A DNA stretch of 64,000 bases from Paenibacillus illinoisensis NBRC 15959 (GCF_004000925.1 NZ_BIME01000014.1:90499-154498); one strand, 5' to 3'. Numbered from the stretch's first letter, positions 35,906-44,319 are shown. Notes: generated from the sequence alone by a model not told the origin. Numbers and translations: made by a program.

Positions 35906-36352
35906 ATGATTGATACGTATGAAGTATTCTACATTATCAATTCGTTCCGGCAAGTGAATCAAATGCTGTTTCGGGCATTCTGGAATGAAAATAAGCAGAT
36001 TGAGTTAACTTCGATTCAATTTATGGTGTTATCCATTTTGAAGGAGCGTCCTTCCATTGGCATCAACGAGGTGGCTGAACTGTGCCATATGGGCAGCAGT
36101 TCCATGAGTGCTGTGGTTGAACGTCTGGTCAAGGGTGAATACATAGTCCGGACACGTTCCCATTCTGATCGCCGATCCGTCATGCTGCAAATTACGGATA
36201 AAGGAGATAAGGCACAGCAGGAAACGCACCAGTTGTGGATGGAAAGAGTATCTCCCATATTGGATATTCCAAAAGAAGATCTCGAGCATCTGCTGAGAAT
36301 TCATACTCAAATGATTGAAAAGTTAGAAGGAAGAGAGATGAACAACCCATGA
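35906..36352 (+). CDS. MarR-family repressor of the adjacent exporter (second)
   Basis: A 148-residue winged-helix regulator. It contains IGINEVAELCHMGSSSMSAVVERLVKGEYI (recognition region) and RTRSHSDRRSVMLQITDKG (wing). ATG 35906 follows AAAGGGTG by five bases; a longer frame from 35864 would run through the operator. It overlaps the MFS gene by four bases, the usual arrangement of a MarR repressor with the drug pump it controls. Ligand unknown. Confidence 0.9.
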   Translation: MIDTYEVFYIINSFRQVNQMLFRAFWNENKQIELTSIQFMVLSILKERPSIGINEVAELCHMGSSSMSAVVERLVKGEYIVRTRSHSDRRSVMLQITDKGDKAQQETHQLWMERVSPILDIPKEDLEHLLRIHTQMIEKLEGREMNNP

Positions 36353-37860
36353 GTACTACCGCTGCAGCTCCATCCTCTGCGATGGACAACATTAAGAAGG
36401 GACCGATTGTAGCCGCGCTGCTAATTGGTGCATTTGTAGCCTTCTTGAACCAAACCCTGATGAACGTGGCTCTTCCTAAAATCATGGAAGATCTCGGTAT
36501 CGGGGCGAATACAGCCCAATGGCTGACAACGGGATACATGCTTGTCAATGGCGTGCTAATTCCGGTTACGGCTTATCTGATTGCCAGATTTTCAACACGT
36601 CAGATCTTTATTACGGCAATGACGTTATTTACATTAGGAACACTCGTCTGCGGAATTAGTCCGAATTTCTCCATTCTGATGGTTGGTCGTGTGATTCAGG
36701 CGGCAGGCGCCGGTATTCTGATGCCTCTGATGACGGTCGTATTCCTGACCATTTTCCCGATCGAGAAACGCGGTCAGGCCATGGGTACAATGGGGATCGC
36801 CATGATCCTTGCTCCGGCCATTGGACCAACGCTTTCCGGTTATGTCGTAGAACATTATTCCTGGAGACTGCTGTTCTACATCATCTTGCCATTCTCCGTG
36901 ATTGCAACAGCAATCGGTATCGCATTTGTCAAAAATGTAACCCGTCAATCCAAACCGAAACTCGATTATCCAGGGGTTGTTTTGTCGACACTTGGATTTG
37001 GTAGCTTGTTGTACGGCTTCAGTGATGCTGGTACAGATGGATGGGGAAGCGCAATTGTTATCAGCTGTCTGGTCGTAGGTGCCATATCGCTGATCCTGTT
37101 CGTTGTTCGTCAACTGACAACGGATCATCCACTGCTGGAGTTCCGTATTTTCAAATACAACATGTACACATTAACTACGATTATTAATATGCTTGTGACA
37201 ATGGCGATGTTTGCCGGCATGATTTTGCTTCCGATTTTCCTGCAAAATATTCGCGGCTTCTCACCAATTGAATCAGGTTTGCTCATGATGCCTGGTGCGA
37301 TTCTGATGGGGATTATGTCTCCAATCACAGGCCGTATCTTTGACAAAGTTGGTGCTCGCTGGCTGTCCGTTGCAGGTCTTGCGATTACTGCAATTACGAC
37401 ATGGGGACTCAGCCGCCTGTCGATTGATACAACTTATGGCTACATGATGTTTATCTATACTGCACGGATGTTCGGTATGTCAATGTTGATGATGCCGATT
37501 CAGACTGCCGGCTTGAACCAACTGCCACAGCGTCTGAATGCACACGGTACAGCGATGTCCAATACACTTCGTACGGTTGCTGGTGCGATCGGTACAGCCG
37601 TTCTGGTTACGATCATGAGCAGTAAATTGAAATCCCACCTGGCAGATACACTTGCCTTGGGACAGATTAATCCTGAGGATCAAGCTGCTATGCTTGGTGC
37701 TACGGCAGATGCAACCATCTACGGGGTAAACTACGCATTTACGGTAGCTACCTGGATGACCGTTGCCGCAATGCTTCTGGCGTTCTTTATCCGTAAGACG
37801 AAGCCGGCGATTGAACCGACACCGGTGGAACAGCATCAAAAAGCGAATGCAACAGCTTAA
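36349..37860 (+). CDS. DHA2-family MFS drug exporter
   Basis: A 503-residue proton-coupled exporter of the 14-helix DHA2 group (EmrB/QacA-like). Helix 1 reads FLNQTLMNVALPKIMEDL, with the D1-type NVALPKI motif, followed by AQWLTTGYMLVNGVLIP and the motif C segment GPTLSGYVVEHYSWR. It is translationally coupled to the MarR gene. Expected substrates are hydrophobic drugs or phenolic compounds. A strong terminator follows. Confidence 0.92.
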   Translation: MSTTAAAPSSAMDNIKKGPIVAALLIGAFVAFLNQTLMNVALPKIMEDLGIGANTAQWLTTGYMLVNGVLIPVTAYLIARFSTRQIFITAMTLFTLGTLVCGISPNFSILMVGRVIQAAGAGILMPLMTVVFLTIFPIEKRGQAMGTMGIAMILAPAIGPTLSGYVVEHYSWRLLFYIILPFSVIATAIGIAFVKNVTRQSKPKLDYPGVVLSTLGFGSLLYGFSDAGTDGWGSAIVISCLVVGAISLILFVVRQLTTDHPLLEFRIFKYNMYTLTTIINMLVTMAMFAGMILLPIFLQNIRGFSPIESGLLMMPGAILMGIMSPITGRIFDKVGARWLSVAGLAITAITTWGLSRLSIDTTYGYMMFIYTARMFGMSMLMMPIQTAGLNQLPQRLNAHGTAMSNTLRTVAGAIGTAVLVTIMSSKLKSHLADTLALGQINPEDQAAMLGATADATIYGVNYAFTVATWMTVAAMLLAFFIRKTKPAIEPTPVEQHQKANATA

Positions 37861-37929
37861 ATATATTATTGGTATCATCGTTTAATATTCATACGATCTA
37901 CGCTTGTATACAAAGCGATTGAATGAGAG

Positions 37930-37965
37930 AGAGCCCTGGCAGTTTGAACTGCTGGGGCTCTTTTT
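37930..37965 (+). terminator. Terminator of the MarR-DHA2 operon
   Basis: AGAGCCC..GGCAGT pairs with ACTGC..GGGCTCT around a TTGA loop, then TTTTT. Confidence 0.92.
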
Positions 37966-37989
37966 GTATTGGAAAGTGAATAAGAATTA

Positions 37990-38331
37990 TCACTGGTTAT
38001 CTGATAAACCGTCAAGAAATACAGGCCCAGGATCATATCCAAACTGCTGGAGGTTAATGGTCCCATTCAGCTGAAATTCAACACCTTCGCTGATGAGCTC
38101 GGTCTCCTGCATCAAGCGAGAGTGTTCATCCGGAATGGCTATCTCTCCTTTGGCGTTAACAACACGATGCCAGGGAAGTCGCTCCTTGCGGCTCATGGAG
38201 TGAAGAATGCGCACAACCTGCCTTGCAGCACGGGGGCTGCCCGCGAGAGCGGCTATCTGGCCATAGGTCATGACTTTGCCTTCCGGTATAGATGCAATGA
38301 TGGCCACGACTTGTTTAGTGAACGGTGTCAT
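37990..38331 (-). CDS. Alkyltransferase-like protein (MGMT fold, Cys replaced by Trp)
   Basis: A 113-residue MGMT-type DNA-binding domain. The helix-turn-helix segment PEGKVMTYGQIAALAGSPRAARQVV is intact, but the active-site PCHRV motif reads PWHRV with Trp54 in place of the methyl-acceptor cysteine. Such ATL proteins bind O6-alkylguanine, cannot repair it directly, and hand the lesion to nucleotide excision repair. Single gene on the minus strand; AAAGGAAG lies about eleven bases before the ATG. Confidence 0.9.
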   Translation of the reverse strand: MTPFTKQVVAIIASIPEGKVMTYGQIAALAGSPRAARQVVRILHSMSRKERLPWHRVVNAKGEIAIPDEHSRLMQETELISEGVEFQLNGTINLQQFGYDPGPVFLDGLSDNQ

Positions 38332-38443
38332 TTGAATGCAAACTTCCTTTCTCCATCTCAGGAGTACTGGCTCTTTTCTCTACAGAATCTCGTCTTATCT
38401 TGAATGGGTCGTAATACATTGTCGTTTCGATCAAGACGCATTG

Positions 38444-38490
38444 TTAAAAAAACCGTGTACCCAGAATTTAGATTCGGATACACGGTTTGT
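38444..38490 (-). terminator. Terminator of the pseudouridine synthase gene
   Basis: AACCGTGTA/TACACGGTT arms with a T-run on the minus strand, just after the stop at 38494. Confidence 0.9.
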
Positions 38491-38493
38491 CCA

Positions 38494-39222
38494 TTATTCT
38501 TTAAACGCATCCTCATACACGCCAGATGGCCATTCCGCCCATGGGAACTCGCAGGGAGGCAGCGATCTTAATGTGATCTCTTCCTTGGTTACTGGGTGCG
38601 GAAAAGCCGCGATGGCAGACCAGAGAGCGATCTGCTGTCCAGGCTTGTTCACACCTGCACCGTACTTCTGATCTCCAAACAAGGGACAGCCTGATTCTTT
38701 CATTTGAACTCGAATTTGGTGCGATCTGCCGGTGTGAAGTTCGATGTGTACAAGACTGTATCGATCCGTTTGACCGATAACCCGGTAATCCAGAACAGCG
38801 TCTTTGCCGCCTGGTGTACCTTTTGGTACAGCTGTTACCGTGTTGGTTCGCGCATCTTTCAGCAACGTATGCCTTAACGTACCCTGCTGCGCAGGTAGTT
38901 TACCATGGACAACGGCCGCGTATATTTTGCGAAAATGCCGTCCGCGGACCGTTTCAGACAATCTGGAAGCCGCCTTGGAGGTTTTGGCAAAAATCATTGC
39001 GCCTCCAACGGGGCGATCCAGCCTGTGAACCAGACCGAGATATACATTACCAGGTTTATTGTACCGTTCCTTCAAATCCTGCTTCAGGAGCGTGAGCAGA
39101 TCGGGGTCTCCCGACGCATCCTCCTGGGTGGGGACATTAACAGGTTTCGTAATGCCTAACAGGTGATTATCCTCATATAGTACAGGAATATCACCAGATG
39201 GCTGTACGTGATCAGACATCAT
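38494..39222 (-). CDS. RluA-family pseudouridine synthase
   Basis: An RNA-modifying enzyme of about 242 residues that isomerises uridine in rRNA or tRNA. The catalytic loop is GLVHRLDRPVGGAMIFAKT with the nucleophilic Asp. It lacks an S4 domain, like the short YlyB/RluC-type members. The start overlaps the stop of the upstream methyltransferase (ATG at 39222 or 39219, GGGAG just upstream); the longer frame to 39249 has no ribosome binding site. The two RNA-modification genes form an operon. The target position is unknown. Confidence 0.9.
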   Translation of the reverse strand: MMSDHVQPSGDIPVLYEDNHLLGITKPVNVPTQEDASGDPDLLTLLKQDLKERYNKPGNVYLGLVHRLDRPVGGAMIFAKTSKAASRLSETVRGRHFRKIYAAVVHGKLPAQQGTLRHTLLKDARTNTVTAVPKGTPGGKDAVLDYRVIGQTDRYSLVHIELHTGRSHQIRVQMKESGCPLFGDQKYGAGVNKPGQQIALWSAIAAFPHPVTKEEITLRSLPPCEFPWAEWPSGVYEDAFKE

Positions 39223-40082
39223 GACTCCCAGCGGCCCAGAATGCCGCAAGGCAGGTCCAAACCACTGCGTGTAATCGGCAGACCGATCTCTCCTGCAGTA
39301 ATGCTGCCTCCGTATTGAGCTGACATCGTCATCGTCAGCATGTTGCGCAGAACTGTGGATGAGATGCCAGTAGTGTAGGAATTAACCAGCATGAATAGTG
39401 GGTTATCCGACAAAATACTCATGCAAGATTTCAAGAAGGGGTAGAGGTTCTCTTCCAGCTTCCACGTCTCTCCATTAGGTCCCCGGCCGTAGGACGGAGG
39501 ATCCATAATAATCGCATCGTAACGGTTACCACGGCGCTGTTCCCGTTGTACGAATTTAAATACATCATCTGTAATAAAACGAACAGGGCGGTCTGCAAGA
39601 CCGGAGAGTTGAACGTTCTCCTTGGCCCACTGCACCATGCCTTTGGCTGCATCCACGTGAACTACCGAAGCACCGGCATAAGCTGCAGCAACCGTCGCAC
39701 CGCCCGTGTAGGCAAACAGGTTAAGTACGGAGATAGGCCGTCCTGCATTCGAGATTTTATCCATCATCCAGCTCCAGTTGGCAGCTTGTTCAGGGAACAG
39801 GCCTGTATGCTTGAAGCTGGTCGGTTTAATGTGAAACTTAAGGTTTTCATATCCAATGGTCCATCGTTCCGGAATTGGCTTCTTCATATCCCAGCTGCCG
39901 CCGCCGGAAGAGCTGCGGTGATAGTGACCATGCACCTGGCGCCATTCATTGGTTTCTTTTTCGAGAGGCCAAATAATCTGTGGATCGGGTCTGCGCAAGA
40001 TGACATCGCCCCAGCGCTCCAGTTTCTCGCCGCCTCCTGTATCGATTACTTCATAGTCCTTCCAGTTCGATGCTACGTACAT
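39219..40082 (-). CDS. Class I SAM-dependent methyltransferase (RlmI/RlmK-like)
   Basis: A 287-residue Rossmann-fold methyltransferase. The SAM-binding loop is VLNLFAYTGGATVAAAYAGA followed by VHVDAAKG, and the catalytic motif IV is IIMDPPSYGRG. The N-terminal 90 residues, with WPLEKETNEWRQVHGHYHR, match 23S rRNA m5C/m7G-type enzymes better than small-molecule methyltransferases. It overlaps the pseudouridine synthase gene by four bases. An rRNA target is inferred. Confidence 0.88.
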   Translation of the reverse strand: MYVASNWKDYEVIDTGGGEKLERWGDVILRRPDPQIIWPLEKETNEWRQVHGHYHRSSSGGGSWDMKKPIPERWTIGYENLKFHIKPTSFKHTGLFPEQAANWSWMMDKISNAGRPISVLNLFAYTGGATVAAAYAGASVVHVDAAKGMVQWAKENVQLSGLADRPVRFITDDVFKFVQREQRRGNRYDAIIMDPPSYGRGPNGETWKLEENLYPFLKSCMSILSDNPLFMLVNSYTTGISSTVLRNMLTMTMSAQYGGSITAGEIGLPITRSGLDLPCGILGRWES

Positions 40083-40234
40083 AGTCGTTTATCCATCCTT
40101 CAAAAGTCATTTGGATACTATTGTACAACAAAAAAGGGGCTGTACGCCAGTTGGGGTGGGCAGAAGGGACTTTGGTTGTGTTGAATTTGCTGTGTAGCCA
40201 TATACGGAAAATGAAGAAAAGATGAAAATTTAAT

Positions 40235-40264
40235 TTGACAATGATAATCATTATCACATATGAT
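40235..40264 (+). promoter_or_regulatory. Flavodoxin operon promoter with perfect Fur box
   Basis: TTGACA (40235-40240), an 18-base spacer and TATGAT (40259-40264). The spacer contains TGATAATCATTATCA (40242-40256), an exact match to the 7-1-7 Fur consensus. Iron repression is very likely. Confidence 0.9.
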
Positions 40265-40332
40265 TTTGATAATTCAGATATCCTTATGAACTGCATGATC
40301 TAGATGACTAAATTAAAGTGAGGGAAAAATAG

Positions 40333-40785
40333 ATGGCTAAATTGTTGGTGACTTATGCGAGCATGACTGGAAATACGGAAGAAATTGCAGAACTGATTGT
40401 AGAAGGAATTACACAGGGAGGGCATGAGGCAGTCCTCAAGGATGTAATGGATTGCAATGCAGCGGACGTGCTTGAATATGATGGTTTCCTGATAGGGGTA
40501 TACACATGGGGAGACGGGGAACTGCCCGATGAATTCCTTGATTTTTACGAAGAACTGGATGAACTGGACCTGAGTGGCAAACGAGCGGCTGTCTTCGGCA
40601 GCGGTGACACATCTTATGAACAATTTTGCGGAGCAGTGGATCTTGCAGCTGCGAAGCTGCAGGAGCGCGGGGCGGAAGTATCTCCAGAGATGCTGAAGAT
40701 TGAGTACAGTCCGATGGAGCAGGAGAAGGATACATGCCGTGAATTCGGTAAACGCTTCGCTGCTGCCGGATTACAGGTATCCTAG
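40333..40785 (+). CDS. Flavodoxin (iron-starvation type)
   Basis: A 150-residue FMN electron carrier. The phosphate-binding loop is TYASMTGNTEE, the 50s loop YTWGDGELPDEF, and the 90s loop FGSGDTSYEQFCGA. Bacillus YkuN and YkuP are similar short flavodoxins made under iron limitation to replace ferredoxin. The perfect Fur box upstream supports the same role. The next gene starts after five bases. Confidence 0.95.
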   Translation: MAKLLVTYASMTGNTEEIAELIVEGITQGGHEAVLKDVMDCNAADVLEYDGFLIGVYTWGDGELPDEFLDFYEELDELDLSGKRAAVFGSGDTSYEQFCGAVDLAAAKLQERGAEVSPEMLKIEYSPMEQEKDTCREFGKRFAAAGLQVS

Positions 40786-40790
40786 AAACC

Positions 40791-41594
40791 ATGTTGAAAC
40801 CTAATGTTCAGGCAGCCGTTCAGCCGAGAGGTACGGACAATTCGGAGAGACTGCTTGAGGATTATAAATTGGAGGAGATGCTTCGCAGCCCGCATCGATT
40901 CATTCGCCCAGAATCGGAGGCTGCAGAGCGTTCCCCGCTGCAATGGAGACACCGCGTTCAGTATGCGGTCAGTCATGCGGTTAATGCATTTTATAGTATG
41001 GACCCCGATGTGCGCAAGGAGGTTCCGGTACAATATCTGCTGGAAAAGTGGTGGCCGAAAAAGCCAGCAGGTTTCGACTCCATCCTTCATTACTGGGATG
41101 TGAAAAATAAAGTCATTGATGAACTATCATTGGCAATCGCCATGAACGATGATTTGAAGCATCCCATGATCCTGTTTGAACAGTGGAAAACCGAAATTCC
41201 TGCACTTTCCATGCACTTGTCGATGATTTTCCAGACAGCTTGGCAACCAGAAGGGTGGGACTCTCTGTTGGTTCAGAAATTCATGGTGGTCCACGATCCA
41301 AACGTAGTTGAAGCTTTTCAGCATATGGCTAGTGTGTTTTGCTGGGAAGCCTTCGGGAAGCTGCCTGGCATGATTGAAATTTACTGTTTGCTCGAAGGTC
41401 GTAAAATTCGATTCATTCCGGGACGTCAATCCCTGATTCGTTCAATGGATTACATTAGGCTTGTTCGCGACAGTATCCCGCAAACGGAAAATTCGGAAAC
41501 GGAACATTTTACCTCCCGTGATAAAGCCCGGATACATGAGGAAGTGGACCGAAGAAGAAGTGAAGTGGAGCCCAAGAAAAACTGGCTCATGTAG
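40791..41594 (+). CDS. Uncharacterised protein in the Fur-controlled flavodoxin operon (YkuO-position)
   Basis: A 267-residue soluble protein without a recognised family. The ykuNOP operon of Bacillus also has an unknown gene of about the same size (ykuO) beside its flavodoxins, so this may be its counterpart; I cannot confirm the alignment. The N-terminal YKLEEMLRSPHRFIRP resembles the opening of PD-(D/E)XK nucleases, and IEIYCLLEGRKIRF could be a beta-hairpin, but the catalytic residues are not evident. It starts five bases after flavodoxin with little ribosome binding site, so translation is probably coupled. A role in iron starvation is inferred only from position. Confidence 0.75.
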   Translation: MLKPNVQAAVQPRGTDNSERLLEDYKLEEMLRSPHRFIRPESEAAERSPLQWRHRVQYAVSHAVNAFYSMDPDVRKEVPVQYLLEKWWPKKPAGFDSILHYWDVKNKVIDELSLAIAMNDDLKHPMILFEQWKTEIPALSMHLSMIFQTAWQPEGWDSLLVQKFMVVHDPNVVEAFQHMASVFCWEAFGKLPGMIEIYCLLEGRKIRFIPGRQSLIRSMDYIRLVRDSIPQTENSETEHFTSRDKARIHEEVDRRRSEVEPKKNWLM

Positions 41595-41646
41595 ATCTGC
41601 ATGAAGAGTGTCTGACAGAAAGTGAAGATAAAGGAGGAGCGACACA

Positions 41647-42210
41647 ATGTTAACCGGTGTGAATCAGTTGGGGAGTGGCAAGAAGCGTGCAGGAAGCTGC
41701 GAATTCAGCCCGCTTCCGGTACCACAATCGGTGATTGGACGTTTGCTTGATGAGGCAGACCCTTCCTTGTACGTGATGAGTTCTAAACCCTGGCGATTTA
41801 TGCTTTTTGCAGGAGAAGGGCGCCAGCTCTATCTGGAAGCGGTCAGACAGAGCTATCCTCCTCACTTGGCAGACCGATATGGTGACTGGGCCGCATATCA
41901 ATATACAGAAGCCATCCCTGCACATCTGATTGTTGTTGCACCAACCAACACTCAAGAGGATCATATACTGCCTGCAAAAGCATGGAGCAGGCGATTCTCC
42001 ATGCTGGCAGCAGAACAGGGACTGCATGCCGTTTGGAAAATGAATGATTATCAGCAGCACCCCGTTTTTATGAACCTGATGGGCTTAACCAGTGAAGAGC
42101 AGGTATTAGGAGTCTTTCACATCGGTTACGGAGACCAGCCTGCATTAAGAGATGTGGATATTAGCAGACCAGCCTCTGAACTGATGACAGTCTACGACCA
42201 TCTGGTTTAA
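41647..42210 (+). CDS. Nitroreductase-family protein
   Basis: A 187-residue FMN-dependent oxidoreductase by fold. Family features are PVPQSVIGRLLDEADPSLYV, SSKPWRFMLF (substrate/FMN segment) and AEQGLHAVWKM (dimer helix region), then GVFHIGYGD. The usual N-terminal RRSxR FMN-phosphate motif is replaced by KKRAGS, so cofactor binding may be altered. A strong AAGGAGG precedes the ATG. As the third gene after the Fur-controlled flavodoxin it could take electrons from flavodoxin, for example to reduce ferric siderophores; this is speculation. Confidence 0.82.
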   Translation: MLTGVNQLGSGKKRAGSCEFSPLPVPQSVIGRLLDEADPSLYVMSSKPWRFMLFAGEGRQLYLEAVRQSYPPHLADRYGDWAAYQYTEAIPAHLIVVAPTNTQEDHILPAKAWSRRFSMLAAEQGLHAVWKMNDYQQHPVFMNLMGLTSEEQVLGVFHIGYGDQPALRDVDISRPASELMTVYDHLV

Positions 42211-42236
42211 ACCGCTGCCTCTTAGGCGAACAGAAA

Positions 42237-43694
42237 TTAATGATGCGTGTCTGCCAGAAAATTGCTAACGAGCTGACGATACGTGTCTACGCCAGAATAG
42301 GTTGAGTACAAGCGGTTGGATACGGTAATACTGTTCCCGAAGAAAAAACGTTCGAATTGGGTCTGTCTGCCACCGAATGAACCTGCACCGAGCTCCCAGA
42401 TCAAACGGAAAAGGGAAGTGCGCTGCTGTGCTGTCATATCCGTTCCTCTCAGGTAGATGTCCAAATGCGTTGCTGCATCCGTTTTGAATTCTTCCTCCTG
42501 AGGCACCATAATCATCCCGCTTGAGGCCATTAGCTGGATGATTTCAATCATCTCGGGATACAGCTTCGGATATAGAATATTGGCAGCCATCAATGGCTGT
42601 GGTGCAGGCAGTATAAAACCTCGACCATCTGGCACGGCGCCAGCTTCAGCAGCGATGGCTAACGCCTTAAGAGACTCGAGTCCGGCTAATACACGTGCCG
42701 TTTTCTCAACGACGTGTGCTTCGGAGGCGAGGTCAAGCGTATCGGTGAGCAACTGAAGTGTTCCCAGGATGAATTCGGTTTTGGCAATATATCGGCATAA
42801 AACTTGATGTCCCGCGTGAATGTGGAAGTTGCTTCCGCTAAATAGACGCGAGGACATTTCTTCGTTTCCGGCAAAGAAAATCCGATCATGGGGCACTAAG
42901 ACATGATCAAAAATGACGATGTTATCCATTTCTTCGTATCTGGAGCTGAGCGGAAAATTAAAGCGTGATTCAGATGCGTAGGTATCCCGGCAAACGAGGG
43001 TGATGCCTGGGAGATCATTAGGTACGGCAAACGCGAAGGCAAACGGATTTTCATCATCAAATGGAGCAGGTGAGGGAGACGGGTATACAAAAATTTCGTC
43101 ACATGTAGCACCCTGTGTAGCCATCATGAATGCCCCGGTGATAATAAGGCCTTCTTCGGTGTGCTCAACCACCTTGGCTGCGATTGCATCCTCGGTAGCG
43201 TCCATCTGCCCGGATATTTTGCTGGCGTGTGGCTGTATAAAGGCATGAGAGAGGGTAATGTCGTTGTCACGACAGAAGGCATAGTAGTTCCTCAGATTTT
43301 CGGCGTACTGCGGAGATAACTCGTTAAGGAGCTCCGCTGCAGTGTAGAATGACATGATGGCCGTGTTCATATAATCGGGTGACCGACCCAGAAACCCATG
43401 ATGAGCGTTTGACCAGACACTCATCGCTTCACGGCGTTTCCGGAGATCATCAACTGTGGTGGGCGGCAGGAACGATAGTCCCACCGGTTTGCCGTCTACG
43501 GGGGATTCGTACGTCATCTTGCCTGCAAGCAGCGGATCTGACTGCATGTCGTAGAGTTGCGCTTGTGTCTCCATGAGGCCTTTGAAAGCAAGATGTTCTG
43601 ATCTTTTACCCGTAACCAGTTCACCCTTGTACCAGCAGGGGACAGTCTGGGAATTGATTCGTTCAATGTACTGCTTGCCATTTTTAACAGGCAT
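42237..43694 (-). CDS. 4-hydroxyphenylacetate 3-monooxygenase-type oxygenase (HpaB family)
   Basis: A 485-residue FADH2-dependent aromatic hydroxylase. Family segments are RREAMSVWSNAHHGFLGRSPDYMN, TLSHAFIQPHASK, YPSPSPAPFDDENPFAFA and the C-terminal ELGAGSFGGRQTQFERFFFG. HpaB members hydroxylate phenols to catechols using FADH2 from a separate reductase; no HpaC gene is present here. GAGGTG lies seven bases before the ATG. A perfect Fur box covers the -10 of its promoter (separate entry), an unusual control for this family, hinting at catechol siderophore formation or breakdown. It is convergent with the nitroreductase gene, 26 bases apart. Confidence 0.92.
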   Translation of the reverse strand: MPVKNGKQYIERINSQTVPCWYKGELVTGKRSEHLAFKGLMETQAQLYDMQSDPLLAGKMTYESPVDGKPVGLSFLPPTTVDDLRKRREAMSVWSNAHHGFLGRSPDYMNTAIMSFYTAAELLNELSPQYAENLRNYYAFCRDNDITLSHAFIQPHASKISGQMDATEDAIAAKVVEHTEEGLIITGAFMMATQGATCDEIFVYPSPSPAPFDDENPFAFAFAVPNDLPGITLVCRDTYASESRFNFPLSSRYEEMDNIVIFDHVLVPHDRIFFAGNEEMSSRLFSGSNFHIHAGHQVLCRYIAKTEFILGTLQLLTDTLDLASEAHVVEKTARVLAGLESLKALAIAAEAGAVPDGRGFILPAPQPLMAANILYPKLYPEMIEIIQLMASSGMIMVPQEEEFKTDAATHLDIYLRGTDMTAQQRTSLFRLIWELGAGSFGGRQTQFERFFFGNSITVSNRLYSTYSGVDTYRQLVSNFLADTHH

Positions 43695-43813
43695 CGTTAT
43701 TCACCTCTTGGATCTAATCGTTCATGGGCAGATAGACTGCTCTCGTAGTTTACGTGGGCAGCAACCATTATGTGCATCCTGACAGAGGAATAACGAACTT
43801 GGCAAAAAGGGCT

Positions 43814-43845
43814 TGATAATAATTATCATTCTTGTTACAATACAA
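43814..43845 (-). promoter_or_regulatory. HpaB-type gene promoter with perfect Fur box
   Basis: On the minus strand TTGTAT (43845-43840), an 18-base spacer and TATTAT (43821-43816) form a promoter. TGATAATAATTATCA (43814-43828) matches the Fur 7-1-7 consensus exactly and covers the -10. The start of the coding region is about 120 bases on. Confidence 0.85.
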
Positions 43846-43876
43846 AAAGAAAAAGGAACCGGCCAGGGCTCCTTTA
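43846..43876 (-). terminator. Terminator of the DUF1540 gene
   Basis: AAAGGAGCC/GGTTCCTTT arms (one mismatch) with TTTTTCTTTTT on the minus strand, directly before the HpaB promoter. Confidence 0.75.
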
Positions 43877-43898
43877 ACTTAAAACAATGGTAAAGATT

Positions 43899-44051
43899 TT
43901 ATTTTACTTCAAAGGTTTTGCAGTCTGTTTCAGCAGACTTGCTTGCTTCTTGGGAACTGTGGCTCACGATATAAATCGAATCAGCATTACATTTGTTCTC
44001 TTCAGCCCAGTGAACACAGGAATTTACTTCACACAATACGTCTTTTGCCAT
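43899..44051 (-). CDS. DUF1540 cysteine-containing peptide, 50 residues
   Basis: A small protein beginning MAKDVLCEVNSCVHWAEENK with cysteines at 7, 12, 21 and 44, the spacing of DUF1540 domains (C-x4-C-x8-C, then a distal C). The family is common in Firmicutes and is presumed to bind metal. GTGAGG lies ten bases before the ATG. A minus-strand promoter TTGCAT-17-TATTCT lies at 44222-44194 and a terminator follows, so it is a complete single-gene unit. It sits between a Fur-controlled and a Zur-like-controlled gene. Confidence 0.85.
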   Translation of the reverse strand: MAKDVLCEVNSCVHWAEENKCNADSIYIVSHSSQEASKSAETDCKTFEVK

Positions 44052-44193
44052 GGTTAATAACCTCACTTTGAGTTAGATTACATCCGTTGGTATAAAGATA
44101 ATTCCGAATTTTCAAGTTGCCGCTTGAAGTTTGGAACATTTTGTCCTCTTAATAAAGAGGGCTTATTTGCGTTATACACAACGATGCACCTTC

Positions 44194-44222
44194 AGAATAG
44201 CAAATTTGGGCAAAGCATGCAA
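44194..44222 (-). promoter_or_regulatory. Promoter of the DUF1540 gene
   Basis: On the minus strand TTGCAT (44222-44217), a 17-base spacer and TATTCT (44199-44194). The roughly 145-base leader contains a small CCTCTT/AAGAGG hairpin. Confidence 0.5.
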
Positions 44223-44272
44223 CATGTGCAATGCTTATTCAAAGCTTCTTGCGCGAGCGAGGAAGACTGACT

Positions 44273-44319
44273 TTGCAAAAAGGCGGTCCTATGCTATGAT
44301 TAAATAGTAATAATTACGA
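44273..44319 (+). promoter_or_regulatory. AAA+ ATPase promoter with near-perfect Zur box
   Basis: TTGCAA (44273-44278), a 16-base spacer and TATGAT (44295-44300). At the expected start point lies TAGTAATAATTACGA (44305-44319), matching the Bacillus Zur consensus TCGTAATNATTACGA at 13 of 14 defined positions. A perfect CGATTAATCG palindrome overlaps its end (44317-44326). Zinc repression is inferred. The following leader of about 170 bases shows no clear gene. Confidence 0.65.
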
